This document shows positions 1-8,065 of a stretch of 64,000 bases of DNA, piece after piece; within the stretch, counting starts at the first letter, position 1; every line of letters begins with the position of its first letter. The notes under the pieces are model-generated. The model saw only the letters and a program-made list of their open reading frames with translations, did not search any database and had not been told where the DNA came from. The stretch covers positions 558,001 through 622,000 of the forward strand of contig NZ_SRHV01000005.1 of the NCBI RefSeq assembly GCF_004698125.1, in the 5' to 3' direction. The stretch is from Halosimplex halophilum. GTDB taxonomy: Archaea; Halobacteriota; Halobacteria; Halobacteriales; Haloarculaceae. The position numbers and the translations under genes were made by a program.

Positions 1-575
1 AGGAACTCGCCGCCGAGGGGGTCTACGCCGGCCAGCCCCACGGCGAGGACGTGTACGCGCTGGTGCTGTACTCGGAGGCCGACCCCGAGACGCTCGACGC
101 GGAGGTCGCCGACCTGCGCGACGGCTTCGACCGCTACGACACCCACGTCAAGACCGCCGTCTACGGCGACGTGGCCGACGACTCGGACACCACGGCCGTC
201 GTGAGCCTCTGGGACACCGAGAGCGCGGCCGACACCGCGGCGGACTTCCTCACCGACCTGCCGGAGGTCGTCGGCCGCCCGCAGGACCGGGAGGGCTTCG
301 GGACGATGGGGATGTTCTACACCGTCAAGCCCGACTACCGCGAGGAGTTCGTCGACACGTTCGGGGAGGTCGGCGGACTCCTCGCGGAGATGGACGGCCA
401 CCGCGAGACGGCCCTGCTGGCCAACCGCGAGGACGAGACGGACATGTTCATCGCCAGCCGCTGGGACGCGAAGGAGGACGCGATGGCCTTCTTCCGCTCC
501 GAGGACTTCCGCGAGACCGTCGAGTGGGGCCGCGAGGTGCTGGCCGACCGGCCGCGCCACGTGTTCCTGGCCTGA
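1..575 (+). CDS. pitA: PitA-type heme-binding protein, C-terminal part (5' end outside window)
   Basis: The frame is open from base 3 (reading ELAAEGVYAGQPHGEDVYAL) through the GTG at 51, so the start lies before the window and the GTG is an internal valine codon. The visible part matches the end of a chlorite-dismutase-like heme domain followed by an antibiotic-biosynthesis-monooxygenase (ABM) ferredoxin-like domain; this fusion is the haloarchaeal PitA family. The ABM part has the usual pattern of beta strands with aromatic residues (MFYTVKPDYREEF, MFIASRWDAKEDAMAFF). The exact reaction of PitA is not settled; related coproheme decarboxylases act in heme synthesis. Assignment rests on recognised sequence similarity, function is inferred. 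Confidence 0.8.
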   Translation, partial: ELAAEGVYAGQPHGEDVYALVLYSEADPETLDAEVADLRDGFDRYDTHVKTAVYGDVADDSDTTAVVSLWDTESAADTAADFLTDLPEVVGRPQDREGFGTMGMFYTVKPDYREEFVDTFGEVGGLLAEMDGHRETALLANREDETDMFIASRWDAKEDAMAFFRSEDFRETVEWGREVLADRPRHVFLA

Positions 576-656
576 GCCGGGCCGTCGAAACCGAGTTGGG
601 TTTTCGCCGTCCCGCCCGCCGACAGCTACAAGCGGGAGATAGCCGAACGGCGAGCC

Positions 657-1499
657 ATGACAGGACGAGTCGCGGACAGCGTGGCGGTCGTGACCGGCGG
701 CGCCCGCGGCATCGGCGAGGCGACCGCCCGGCGGCTGGCCGAAGAGGGCGCGGACGTGGCCGTCGTCGACGTACTGGGCGACCGGGCCGAGGCGGTCGCC
801 GACGACATCGCGGCCGAGACCGGCCGGGAGACGCTGGCCGTCGAGTGTGACGTGGGCGACGAGCGCGCGGTCGAGGAGATGGCCGAGCGGGTCGCCGAGC
901 GGTTCGGCGGTGTCGACGTGCTCGTGAACAACGCGGGGATCCGCGTCGACCCGAAGCCGGTCACCGAGGCCGACGAGGAGAGCTGGGACCGTATCCTCGC
1001 GATCAACCAGAAGGGCGTCGCCTTTTGCGCGAAACATCTGATCCCCCTGATGACCGGGACGGAGGGGGACCGTGAGCCCACCGGCGGACGCGAGGGCAAC
1101 GGCTCGGTCGTCAACGTCGCGTCGATGGGCGCCGAGGTCGGGCGGCCGGAGTGGGCCCAGTACGACTCGACGAAGGGCGCCATCGTCGCGATGACCAAAG
1201 ACATGGCCTGCGACCACGCGCCCGACGGGGTCAGGGTCAACGCCGTCTCGCCGGGCTACGTCGTCACCGAGTACCACCTCCCGGACGATCCCGAGGAGGC
1301 CCGCGAGTACCGCGACGAACAGACGACGCCCAGCGCCGACGGGCCGGGGGTCCTCAAGCGCGCGGCCGAGCCGCGGGAGATCGCCGACGCCGTCGTCTTC
1401 CTGGCCTCCGACGAGGCGTCGTTCGTCACCGGAACCAACCTGCGGGTCGACGGCGGGGTGTCGGCCGTGGGGACGGGCTTCGACTGGGACCCCGCGTAG
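657..1499 (+). CDS. SDR-family NAD(P)-dependent oxidoreductase
   Basis: A 280-residue classical short-chain dehydrogenase. The cofactor-binding turn TGGARGIG is at residues 13-20, the NNAG motif follows near residue 91, and the catalytic set is Ser156, Tyr169 and Lys173 (YDSTK). The length is slightly above the 250-residue norm because of a Gly/Glu-rich insert at about 138-150 just before the catalytic serine. The C-terminal FVTGTNLRVDGG is the usual end of glucose-1-dehydrogenase and 3-oxoacyl-ACP-reductase-like members. The ATG at 657 is preceded by a short AT-containing stretch (caagcgggagat). Substrate cannot be read from the sequence. It stands alone between pitA and a convergent MFS gene. 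Confidence 0.9.
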   Translation: MTGRVADSVAVVTGGARGIGEATARRLAEEGADVAVVDVLGDRAEAVADDIAAETGRETLAVECDVGDERAVEEMAERVAERFGGVDVLVNNAGIRVDPKPVTEADEESWDRILAINQKGVAFCAKHLIPLMTGTEGDREPTGGREGNGSVVNVASMGAEVGRPEWAQYDSTKGAIVAMTKDMACDHAPDGVRVNAVSPGYVVTEYHLPDDPEEAREYRDEQTTPSADGPGVLKRAAEPREIADAVVFLASDEASFVTGTNLRVDGGVSAVGTGFDWDPA

Positions 1500-1529
1500 G
1501 GCGTCAGTCCCCGGCGCCACGAGCGAGCG

Positions 1530-2744
1530 TCACCGGTCGGTGACCCACAGGACGAGCGTCAGCGCCGTCGCGGCGACCAGCGCGGCCGCGAGCAGCTGGA
1601 ACGCGGGGGTGAACCCGGCGGTCTCGGAGAGGTAGCCGACGACCGCGGGCGAGGCGGCGCCGGCGACCATCAGCAGGGTCCTGACGACGCCGAGGCTGCC
1701 GCCGGCGACCGATTCCGGCGTGACCTCCATCATGTAGGCGCCCCGGACCGGGCGGTAGCCGTGGGCGCCCAGCCCCAGCAACACGACGGCGCCGCCGAGC
1801 ACGAGCGGGCCGCCGGTCGCCGAGAACGCCAGCACGGCGACCATCCCGGCGGTGGCGACCGCGAGCGTCAGCGCCAGGATGGGCTCGACGCCCACCCGGT
1901 CGCTGGCCTCGCCGGTGACCAGCTGGACGAGGCTGACCAGGAAGAGCGCGCTGAAAAGCAGGTTCGCCGTCGCCGACGACACCGCGGTCTCCTCGGCGAG
2001 GTACAGCGGCAGGAAGGCCACGGCCCCGTTGTAGGTGAAGGAGAAACAGACCGTGACGACGACGAACAGCGTGAACCGGGGGTCCCGGAAGAGCGCGACG
2101 TACGCGCTCAGCGGGACGGATCCGCCGTCGTCGTCGTCCGCGGCCGCGGCGGCCGGCTCGTCGGGGAGCCGCCGCGGGGTGACCCAGGCGAACGCCGCGG
2201 CGAGGCCGACGCCGACGGCGCCGGCGGCCAGGAAGAGCGTCCGCCAGGGGGCGCCGAGGACGCCCGGTGCGGCCGAGGCGAGGACGACCGCGGCCGGCGC
2301 GGCGGCGCCGCCGAAGGTCCCGAACGTGTCGAACACGCCCAGCGCGCGGCCGGTCCCGCGGGGGTAGGCGCGCGCGAGCAGGCTGACGCCGACGGTCTTG
2401 TAGGTGCCCGTCCCCGCGCCGACCAGCGCCATCGCGCCGACGAGCACCCAGAGGGGGGCGTCGACCGCGAGCACGACCGCGGCGCCGGCCGTGAGCAGCG
2501 CCCCGGCGGTGATCACCCGGACCGACCCGATCCGGTCGGCGAGCAGGCCCGACGGGAACTGCATCAGCGCGTAGACGAGCATCAGCGCCGTGAACGCCGA
2601 CCCGAGGACGGTCCGCGAGACGCCGTAGGTCGCGCCGATCGTCTCGAACAGCGGCGGGAAGGCGTACCGGAGGAACTTCCCGAGGAACCACACCAGCGCG
2701 GTCGCCACGAGCGCGTCGAAGCGCGCGAACCGACGCGGGATCAC
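1530..2744 (-). CDS. MFS transporter
   Basis: A 404-residue major facilitator with about twelve hydrophobic segments, the size expected for the family. The segment GLLADRIGSVRVIT between helices 2 and 3 is the MFS motif A (G-x-x-x-D-R-x-G). The GTG at 2744 (MIPRRFARFDALVATALVW) is chosen because the frame upstream, although open to 3227, has low-complexity Ala/Pro text and then runs antisense to the zinc-ribbon gene. Substrate is unknown. It is convergent with the SDR gene. An in-frame 39-bp repeat lies just upstream (2793-2871), so a longer N-terminus cannot be fully excluded, although no good start codon was found there. Confidence 0.85.
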   Translation of the reverse strand: MIPRRFARFDALVATALVWFLGKFLRYAFPPLFETIGATYGVSRTVLGSAFTALMLVYALMQFPSGLLADRIGSVRVITAGALLTAGAAVVLAVDAPLWVLVGAMALVGAGTGTYKTVGVSLLARAYPRGTGRALGVFDTFGTFGGAAAPAAVVLASAAPGVLGAPWRTLFLAAGAVGVGLAAAFAWVTPRRLPDEPAAAAADDDDGGSVPLSAYVALFRDPRFTLFVVVTVCFSFTYNGAVAFLPLYLAEETAVSSATANLLFSALFLVSLVQLVTGEASDRVGVEPILALTLAVATAGMVAVLAFSATGGPLVLGGAVVLLGLGAHGYRPVRGAYMMEVTPESVAGGSLGVVRTLLMVAGAASPAVVGYLSETAGFTPAFQLLAAALVAATALTLVLWVTDR

Positions 2745-2792
2745 CGGGCCGACCCTCCCGGGCCGGGCCGAGGTCGGGCCGACGCCCGCGCC

Positions 2793-2871
2793 GGTCGCGC
2801 TGCCGGGCGGGGCCGCGAGGCGGGCACCGTCGGTCGCGTCGCTGGGCGGAGCCGCGAGGTTGGCATCGCTG
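2793..2871. repeat. Two-copy 39-40 bp tandem repeat upstream of the MFS gene
   Basis: Two imperfect units follow each other, each with the core gggcggrgccgcgagg and beginning ggtcgcg. In the MFS frame on the minus strand they would read as a 13-residue repeat (ANLAAPPSDATDG, ARLAAPPGSATG). Either this is a low-complexity N-terminal extension or slippage in the intergenic region. Confidence 0.6.
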
Positions 2872-3015
2872 GCCGGTGTCGCCGGCCGGGCGTCGGGGTC
2901 CGAGACCGTTGCAGTCGCACGGTATCGGAGAAGGCGGGTCGCGGGGAAAATACGTCCCGGTTTCGGCGAGGGCGACCCCGTCAGAGCCAAGGGACTCGGC
3001 GCCGAACCCGCTGTC

Positions 3016-3393
3016 GTGCCAGACGACAGCGACGACGGGGACGGCCCCCCGGGCGGTCCGGCGCCGACGGAGCTAGACGACGCACCGACGGTGAGCTGTT
3101 CGCGCTGCGACCGCGAGTGGGACCTCGGGTACGAACTCGACGAGCTGGGCGTCGGCAACCAGGCGGTCGAGCAGTTCGCGCTCGACCACAAGCGCCACAC
3201 GGGCCACTTCCCCGACGACGTGGCCACGTGGCTCGCCGAGTGTCGGCGCTGTCCGGAGGGGTCCGAACACCTCGCGCGCCACGCCGCCGAGCGCTGGGCC
3301 AGAATTCACGCCCGCCACACGCGCCACTCGGTCGCTATCGAACACGCGGTCGACGACGAGACCACCGTCGTCGAACCCGAAGACGCCGCGTAG
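3016..3393 (+). CDS. Small zinc-ribbon protein
   Basis: A 125-residue acidic protein starting at GTG 3016 (MPDDSDDGDG). It has two CxxC knuckles, CSRC near residue 33 and CRRC near residue 79, separated by a helical segment with several histidines (HKRHTGH), which suggests one structural zinc site. The C-terminal half carries further His-rich helices (HARHTRHSVAIEH). This start is preferred to an upstream ATG at 2860 because the text before it is Arg-rich and non-acidic. It resembles small haloarchaeal zinc-binding proteins of unknown role; nucleic-acid or protein binding is a guess. It is convergent with the sufU-like gene. Confidence 0.7.
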   Translation: MPDDSDDGDGPPGGPAPTELDDAPTVSCSRCDREWDLGYELDELGVGNQAVEQFALDHKRHTGHFPDDVATWLAECRRCPEGSEHLARHAAERWARIHARHTRHSVAIEHAVDDETTVVEPEDAA

Positions 3394-3475
3394 AGACGAG
3401 CGACCGTCGAGAGCGCGGAGGCCCGTCGACGGCGCGCAACGGTGTGTCGCGAGCCCGTCCGCACGGGCGAGTCGG

Positions 3476-3907
3476 CTACTCCTCGTCGTCCTCGGTGGTC
3501 GTCTTCTCGACGTCGAGTTCGTCGAAGTAGATCTCCGCGCCGTCCTGTGCGACCTTCTCCGCGAGGACCGCGCACTTGACGCGCATCGGCGAGATGTCGA
3601 CGCCGAGCATGTCGATCACGTCGTCCCTGTCCATCTCCCGCAGCTCCTCGACGGACATGCCCGCGAGCTGCTCGGAGAGCATCGACGCGGAGGCCTGCGA
3701 GATGGCGCAGCCGTCGCCGCGGAAGGCCACCCGCTCGATGGTCTCCTCGGCGTCGTCGAGGACGACGTCCATCTCGATAGTGTCGCCGCACATCGGGTTC
3801 TCGCCGACGTGGGTGAACGTGGCCTCCTCGAGCTCCCCGTAGTTGCGCGGGTTCTTGTAGTGGTCGAGGATCTGCTGTCGGTACATGTCCGAGCCGCCGA
3901 TACCCAT
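3476..3907 (-). CDS. sufU: SufU/IscU-like iron-sulfur cluster scaffold
   Basis: A 143-residue protein of the NifU N-terminal (IscU/SufU) fold. The three cluster-ligand cysteines are Cys40 (NPMCGD), Cys67 (GDGCAIS) and Cys112 (VKCAVL), with the conserved aspartate after the first. The N-terminal MYRQQILDHYKNPRN is characteristic of SufU. Between the second and third cysteines lies the insert typical of SufU rather than IscU. ATG 3907 is used; the ATG at 3886 (MYRQQ) is equally plausible. The protein accepts sulfur from a cysteine desulfurase and builds or transfers Fe-S clusters; no desulfurase is adjacent. The acidic tail (EKTTTEDDEE) fits halophily. Confidence 0.9.
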   Translation of the reverse strand: MGIGGSDMYRQQILDHYKNPRNYGELEEATFTHVGENPMCGDTIEMDVVLDDAEETIERVAFRGDGCAISQASASMLSEQLAGMSVEELREMDRDDVIDMLGVDISPMRVKCAVLAEKVAQDGAEIYFDELDVEKTTTEDDEE

Positions 3908-4040
3908 TGTCGGCCGACGATATGCCCTACCCGCGGAAAAGGATTCCGAGGGAGCGGTTGGCACGCGGCCGAACGACGCCGGGGTATACACTCTATACCT
4001 CGGATCGCCGGGCGGTTTCGCGCCGTGAACCTACACCGAA

Positions 4041-4048
4041 GTTTATTA
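4041..4048 (+). promoter_or_regulatory. Putative TATA box for the 4085 gene
   Basis: GTTTATTA lies about 40 bases before the ATG at 4085, which would place transcription start near 4070 with a short leader. It is the only AT-rich octamer in this interval. Confidence 0.4.
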
Positions 4049-4084
4049 CCTACCGTCCCGGAAATACACGACAACCACAGGGCA

Positions 4085-5332
4085 ATGTTCGACCGAGTAA
4101 ACGACGCGATATCCGGTGGTGGGTCCGGGGAGGTCGACGCGGAGCACCTCGACGACCTGCTCCGCGACGGCGAGGAGCTGCAGCACGCGCTCGCCAACGA
4201 CGGCACGATCGAACACACGGAGGACGGTCGAACGACGACGATCGAATCGGGGGGCGGCCACGGCGCCTACATGCTCGTGACCGACGAGCGGGTGCTGTGG
4301 GTGCTGGGCGACCAGCCCGACGAGCCCGAGATCGCCTTCGAGCTGACCCGGCTGCAGACCAGCCACGTCCGCAAGGGGCTGATCAACAGCAAACTGGAGG
4401 TCCAGACCTACGACGAGACGGTCGTCTTCGACCCCGACGAGGGCGACGCCGAGGCGGCCGAGGACTACATCAGCAACGTCGGCTCGTCGTGGGCGGACAT
4501 GTCCAGCGCCCTCTCGCAGGCCCGCGACGCCATCGCCGCATACGAGGACGCCTGCGAGCGCGGCGCCGACCCCAACCAGCACGCGCTGGCCGCCCGCTCG
4601 CAGTTCTCCCAGGCCCGCCGATGTGCCACCCGCGAGGACCGCGCGCCCGAACAGAAGATCCGCGCCGAGATCCGGGAGGTCGTCGCGGAGCTGGCCCACA
4701 CCCGCGTTACTTCGTGGCTCGACCGCGCCGAGTCCCAGTACGAGGACGTCGAGGCGGCCCTCGACGAGGGTCGCTACGGCGACGCCTGCGAGGCGTACGT
4801 CGACGCCGCCGAGGCCGTCGAGGAGGCCCGCGACGTGATCGACGACGTGGACGACGTGCCCGAGGGCGCCGAGGACCGTCTCGACGCCGTCGAGGCCGAC
4901 CTGCGCGAGGCGGGCGAGCGGTTCCTCGACGACGCCGCCGGGCGCTGCGAGACGGCGCTCGACGCCGAGGAGGCGACCGTCGCAGTCGACGCCTGGGAGG
5001 CGGCGTTCGACCGCTACCGCGCGGCGGCCGACGCCGGCTGGAACGGCCACGCCCCCGTCTCCGAGGACGCGCTGGAGTACCAGCTCACCTGGGTCACCGC
5101 CGGCCTGCTGGAGGCGATGAGCGCCCACGCCGCCGCGCTCGAACGCGAGGGCGACGAGACCGACGACTCCGACGCGGCCGGCGACTACTACGAGGACGCC
5201 GAGGAGTGGTTCGAGCGCGCCCGCGACCTGGCCGACGAACGCCCCCACCACGACCCGGGCGACTACGAGGCCGAGCGCGACCGCGTCGAGGAGAAGCGCC
5301 TGGAGAGCGCCGGCTGGGAGTTCGGCGGCTGA
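4085..5332 (+). CDS. PH-like domain protein with long acidic coiled-coil/TPR-like region
   Basis: A 415-residue, strongly acidic soluble protein. Residues about 60-125 (GAYMLVTDERVLWVLG... KLEVQTYDETVVFDP) look like a bacterial-PH/GRAM-type beta domain, with the pattern "tdeRvlwv" seen in bPH proteins. The remaining 280 residues are Ala/Glu/Asp-rich helices with repeated ALDEGRYGDACEAYVDAAEAVEEARD-like text cut into shorter helical hairpins, suggesting TPR-like or coiled-coil packing. No signal peptide or membrane helix is seen. ATG 4085 is chosen because the acidic coding character begins there and a TATA-like box precedes it. The function is unknown. Confidence 0.75.
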   Translation: MFDRVNDAISGGGSGEVDAEHLDDLLRDGEELQHALANDGTIEHTEDGRTTTIESGGGHGAYMLVTDERVLWVLGDQPDEPEIAFELTRLQTSHVRKGLINSKLEVQTYDETVVFDPDEGDAEAAEDYISNVGSSWADMSSALSQARDAIAAYEDACERGADPNQHALAARSQFSQARRCATREDRAPEQKIRAEIREVVAELAHTRVTSWLDRAESQYEDVEAALDEGRYGDACEAYVDAAEAVEEARDVIDDVDDVPEGAEDRLDAVEADLREAGERFLDDAAGRCETALDAEEATVAVDAWEAAFDRYRAAADAGWNGHAPVSEDALEYQLTWVTAGLLEAMSAHAAALEREGDETDDSDAAGDYYEDAEEWFERARDLADERPHHDPGDYEAERDRVEEKRLESAGWEFGG

Positions 5333-5377
5333 CCGGCCGGCCGTCCCACCGCCGTTCTCACTCGCCGCCCCGGTCTC

Positions 5378-6145
5378 TCACTGCGCCAGCACCACGACCC
5401 GCATCGAGTCGAGCGTGAGGTCGCTCCCGTCGAACCCGCCGAACAGCCGCACGTCCGCGAAGCCCGCGCGCTCGCAGAGTTCCCGGAGCACCGGCGGCGC
5501 GTACAGCCGGTTCTCCCACTCCATGGTGTCGACGTGCTCGTAGCCGTCGCCGGCCGCGTCGAACACGTCCAGCGTCGTCGAGAACCGGCTCGTCTCCACG
5601 TCGAAGGACTGACGGTAGAGGGTCAGCCGTCCGTCTTCCTCGGTGACGGTCGCCTCGTCGAGGTCGGCGACGAAGGCGTCGCGGTTGGACTGCTCGACGA
5701 CGAGGACGCCGTCGTCGGCGAGCAGCTCGCGGGCGTCGGCCAGGACCGACTCGTCCGTCTCGCGGCCGTAGTAGCCCAGCGAGTTCCAGAAGACGGTGAC
5801 GAGGTCGTAGCTCCCCGACAGATCGTCCAGTTCGCGCATATCGTGGTGGTGGAAGGCGGTCGACTCGTCGAGGCCGCGGTCGCTCGCCCGCTCGCGCGCC
5901 CGGTCGAGGAACGGTTCGGAGAAGTCCAGCCCCTCCGCCGCGACCCCGCGGTCGGCCAGCGCGAGGGCGTGCCGGCCGACGCCGCAGGCCACGTCGAGCG
6001 AGGTATCGGGTTCGCAGCCGAACTCGGCAGCCAGCAGGTCCAGCAGGGCCGCGACCTCCTCGTCGGCCGCGGCGAACATGTCCTCGAAGTGCTCGGCGAA
6101 GAGATCCGCCTGCTCCCGGAAGACCCGGTCGGCCCAGTGGGTCAT
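5378..6145 (-). CDS. Class I SAM-dependent methyltransferase
   Basis: A 255-residue protein with a Rossmann methyltransferase core. Motif I is LDVACGVGRHALALADRG (near residues 49-66), the acidic residue ending beta-2 is in GLDFSEPFLDRAR, and motif IV is SYDLVTVFWNSLGYY. The N-terminal helix (ADRVFREQADLFAEHFEDM) and the C-terminal strands complete the fold. The text resembles the broad methyltransferase-11/25 group that acts on small molecules; the substrate cannot be predicted. It is convergent with the PH-like gene and lies 60 bases before the stop of the J-domain-ferredoxin gene, in the same direction. Confidence 0.88.
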   Translation of the reverse strand: MTHWADRVFREQADLFAEHFEDMFAAADEEVAALLDLLAAEFGCEPDTSLDVACGVGRHALALADRGVAAEGLDFSEPFLDRARERASDRGLDESTAFHHHDMRELDDLSGSYDLVTVFWNSLGYYGRETDESVLADARELLADDGVLVVEQSNRDAFVADLDEATVTEEDGRLTLYRQSFDVETSRFSTTLDVFDAAGDGYEHVDTMEWENRLYAPPVLRELCERAGFADVRLFGGFDGSDLTLDSMRVVVLAQ

Positions 6146-6206
6146 ACCCGGAGTGTCGCTCCACCCCCGGAAAAATCCCGGGTGCCCGTGTCACGGGCCC
6201 CCGCGG

Positions 6207-6932
6207 TCAGTCGTCGTGGGCCTGCTCGAACGGCCGCGGCGGGAGCAGCAGGTCCTCCAGTTCGGGCATCGACTTGACGTTGTACAGCACCTGCAGTTCG
6301 TCGGTGACCGGCATCCCGTTGCACGAGAGCTGGAAGCCTTTCTCCAGCATCTCCGGCGGGAGGACGTGGTCGACGCGGGTGCGCATGTCGCCCTCCAGCA
6401 CGATGACCGCGCAGTTGGCGCAGGCGCCGCCGCGGCAGGCAAAGGGCCAGGCGAAGCCGTGGCGTTCGGCGGCCTCCAGCAGCGACTCGCGCGGGCGGAC
6501 CCAGAACTGGCCGTAGTCCTCGCGGTCGAGGCCGCCGTCGGCGGCCATCTCCATCAGGTCGGGGTCGTCGACGCGCCACCCGCGGTCGTCGAGCACCTCG
6601 TAGTTGAGGTACTCGACGCGACAGCGCTGCTCGCGGCGGGGCTCGTCGTCCTCGCCGGGCGACTCGGCGGCCGCCGCCCGCTCGGCCGGCGAGCGGTCCT
6701 CGCCCTCGCTCGACTCGTCGACCGCGTCGCCGCCCCCGTCCTTGATCTCCTCGTAGGCGGCCCTCACGAGCTGGAACTCGCGGGCCGACCCCCCGTGGTC
6801 CGGGTGGGCGTCCTTGACTCGCTCCCGGTAGGCCTCCCGTATCTCCGCCTCGTCGGCGTCGGGCTCGACCGAGAGAACGTCGAACGGCGACTCCACGCCC
6901 GCCCCTAGCGGCAAGAGGCGCATAAACCCCAT
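6207..6932 (-). CDS. J-domain / [2Fe-2S] ferredoxin fusion protein
   Basis: A 241-residue protein with two modules. Residues about 15-68 form a J domain (SPFDVLSVEPDADEAEIREA, then the HPD motif in KDAHPDHGG), which would stimulate a DnaK ATPase. Residues about 104-235 are a Halobacterium-type plant-like ferredoxin: VEYLNYEVLDDRGW, the acidic helical insertion, the cluster cysteines in CRGGACANC (166, 171, 174) and a fourth at 204. An acidic linker joins them. ATG 6932 is used, but ATG 6923 and GTG 6896 are also possible and the last would start directly at the J domain. It is likely a soluble electron carrier with a chaperone tether. Confidence 0.85.
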   Translation of the reverse strand: MGFMRLLPLGAGVESPFDVLSVEPDADEAEIREAYRERVKDAHPDHGGSAREFQLVRAAYEEIKDGGGDAVDESSEGEDRSPAERAAAAESPGEDDEPRREQRCRVEYLNYEVLDDRGWRVDDPDLMEMAADGGLDREDYGQFWVRPRESLLEAAERHGFAWPFACRGGACANCAVIVLEGDMRTRVDHVLPPEMLEKGFQLSCNGMPVTDELQVLYNVKSMPELEDLLLPPRPFEQAHDD

Positions 6933-7136
6933 CTTTTCCCCCGTCCGGGCCCCGCGAGCCGCGGGCGTCCCCCGCCTGCTGTCCCGTCCGGTCGGGGCGG
7001 CCGGCGAGCGCCCGGAGGGATCCATCGCTCGCCGTGCGTGGCGATCTCGGCCGGTTCGCGGCGAGTACACCCACGAGTCCACGGCCGAGGCGGATGGCGT
7101 AACACATATCCCGAGCGTCGCGCGAAGTGGGGGCGT

Positions 7137-8063
7137 ATGGACACGCGGTCGCGACTGGCCCGCGCGCTCGACACGCCGGTACTGTTCTGCCGGCACGCGA
7201 ACCGGCTGTACCACCGGCGGCTCGGGCTCCGCCGGCACAACGACAGCGGGGTCGACCCGTTCGAGGCCGACTGGGACGCGCTGGTCGTGCTCGACGCCTG
7301 CCGGTACGACATGTTCGAGCGGCGGTCGACGCTGCCGGGCGAGCTCGAACGCCGGGAGTCCCGGGCCTCGACGACCGTGGAGTTCCTGCGGGCGAACGTC
7401 GACGGCAGGGACCTGCGCGACACCGTCTACGTGACCGCCAACCCGCAACTCCACCAGCACCGCGACTCGATCCGGGCCGAGTTCGCCGATGTCGTCGAGG
7501 TCTGGTCGGGCGAGGGCTGGAGCGAGGAACACGGGACGGTCCTCCCGGAGACGATGACCGAGGCGGCGCTGCGGGCCCGGGAGGACTACCCCCACAAGCG
7601 GCTCGTCGTCCACTACATGCAACCGCACTACCCGTTCGTCGGCGCCGAGACGGACTTCGACGGCGGCGACTTCACCGACCCCGGGGCGACCGAGGAGAAC
7701 GTCTGGGTGCAGCTGCTCCGGGGGGACCTCGACGTCGACCGCGAGGAGATCTGGGAGATCTACGAGGCCAACCTGGACCGGGCGCTGCCACACGTCGAGC
7801 GACTGCTGGACGGGCTCGACGGGCGGACGGTCGTGACGGCCGACCACGGGAACATGGTCGGCGAGCGGGCGTTCCCGGTCCCGTTCCGCGAGTGGGGCCA
7901 CCCCCGCGGGGTCTACACGCCGGAACTGGTCGACGTGCCGTGGCTCGTCCACGAGGACGGCCCGCGACCCGCTATCGACGCCTCGGAGCCGGCCGCCGGG
8001 AGCGAATCGCTCGCCGACGACGTGGTCGCCGACCGGCTGCGGGACCTGGGGTACGCGGAGTAA
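7137..8063 (+). CDS. Alkaline-phosphatase-superfamily protein (DACRYD family)
   Basis: A 308-residue protein of the sulfatase/phosphodiesterase fold. The first metal aspartate is in LDACRYD (Asp53), the second metal site is TADHGNMVGE, and HYMQPHYPF supplies further ligands. The usual sulfatase CxPSR formylglycine motif is absent; a Ser/Thr run (RASTT) sits where the nucleophile should be, so hydrolysis or transfer of phosphate-linked head groups is more likely than sulfate cleavage. There is no signal peptide. It ends in RLRDLGYAE, a tail shared with three other members in this window. The stop at 8063 is two bases from the GT4 start at 8066, so they form an operon. Confidence 0.8.
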   Translation: MDTRSRLARALDTPVLFCRHANRLYHRRLGLRRHNDSGVDPFEADWDALVVLDACRYDMFERRSTLPGELERRESRASTTVEFLRANVDGRDLRDTVYVTANPQLHQHRDSIRAEFADVVEVWSGEGWSEEHGTVLPETMTEAALRAREDYPHKRLVVHYMQPHYPFVGAETDFDGGDFTDPGATEENVWVQLLRGDLDVDREEIWEIYEANLDRALPHVERLLDGLDGRTVVTADHGNMVGERAFPVPFREWGHPRGVYTPELVDVPWLVHEDGPRPAIDASEPAAGSESLADDVVADRLRDLGYAE

Positions 8064-8065
8064 CC

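Noticed and set aside
2860-3015. A longer zinc-ribbon protein starting at ATG 2860
   Set aside because: The extra 52 residues are basic and low-complexity, unlike the acidic protein that begins at GTG 3016.
1761-3530. A 589-codon plus-strand frame across the MFS and zinc-ribbon genes
   Set aside because: Composition is Arg/Gly-rich and no domain is seen; the MFS gene on the other strand has clear membrane helices.
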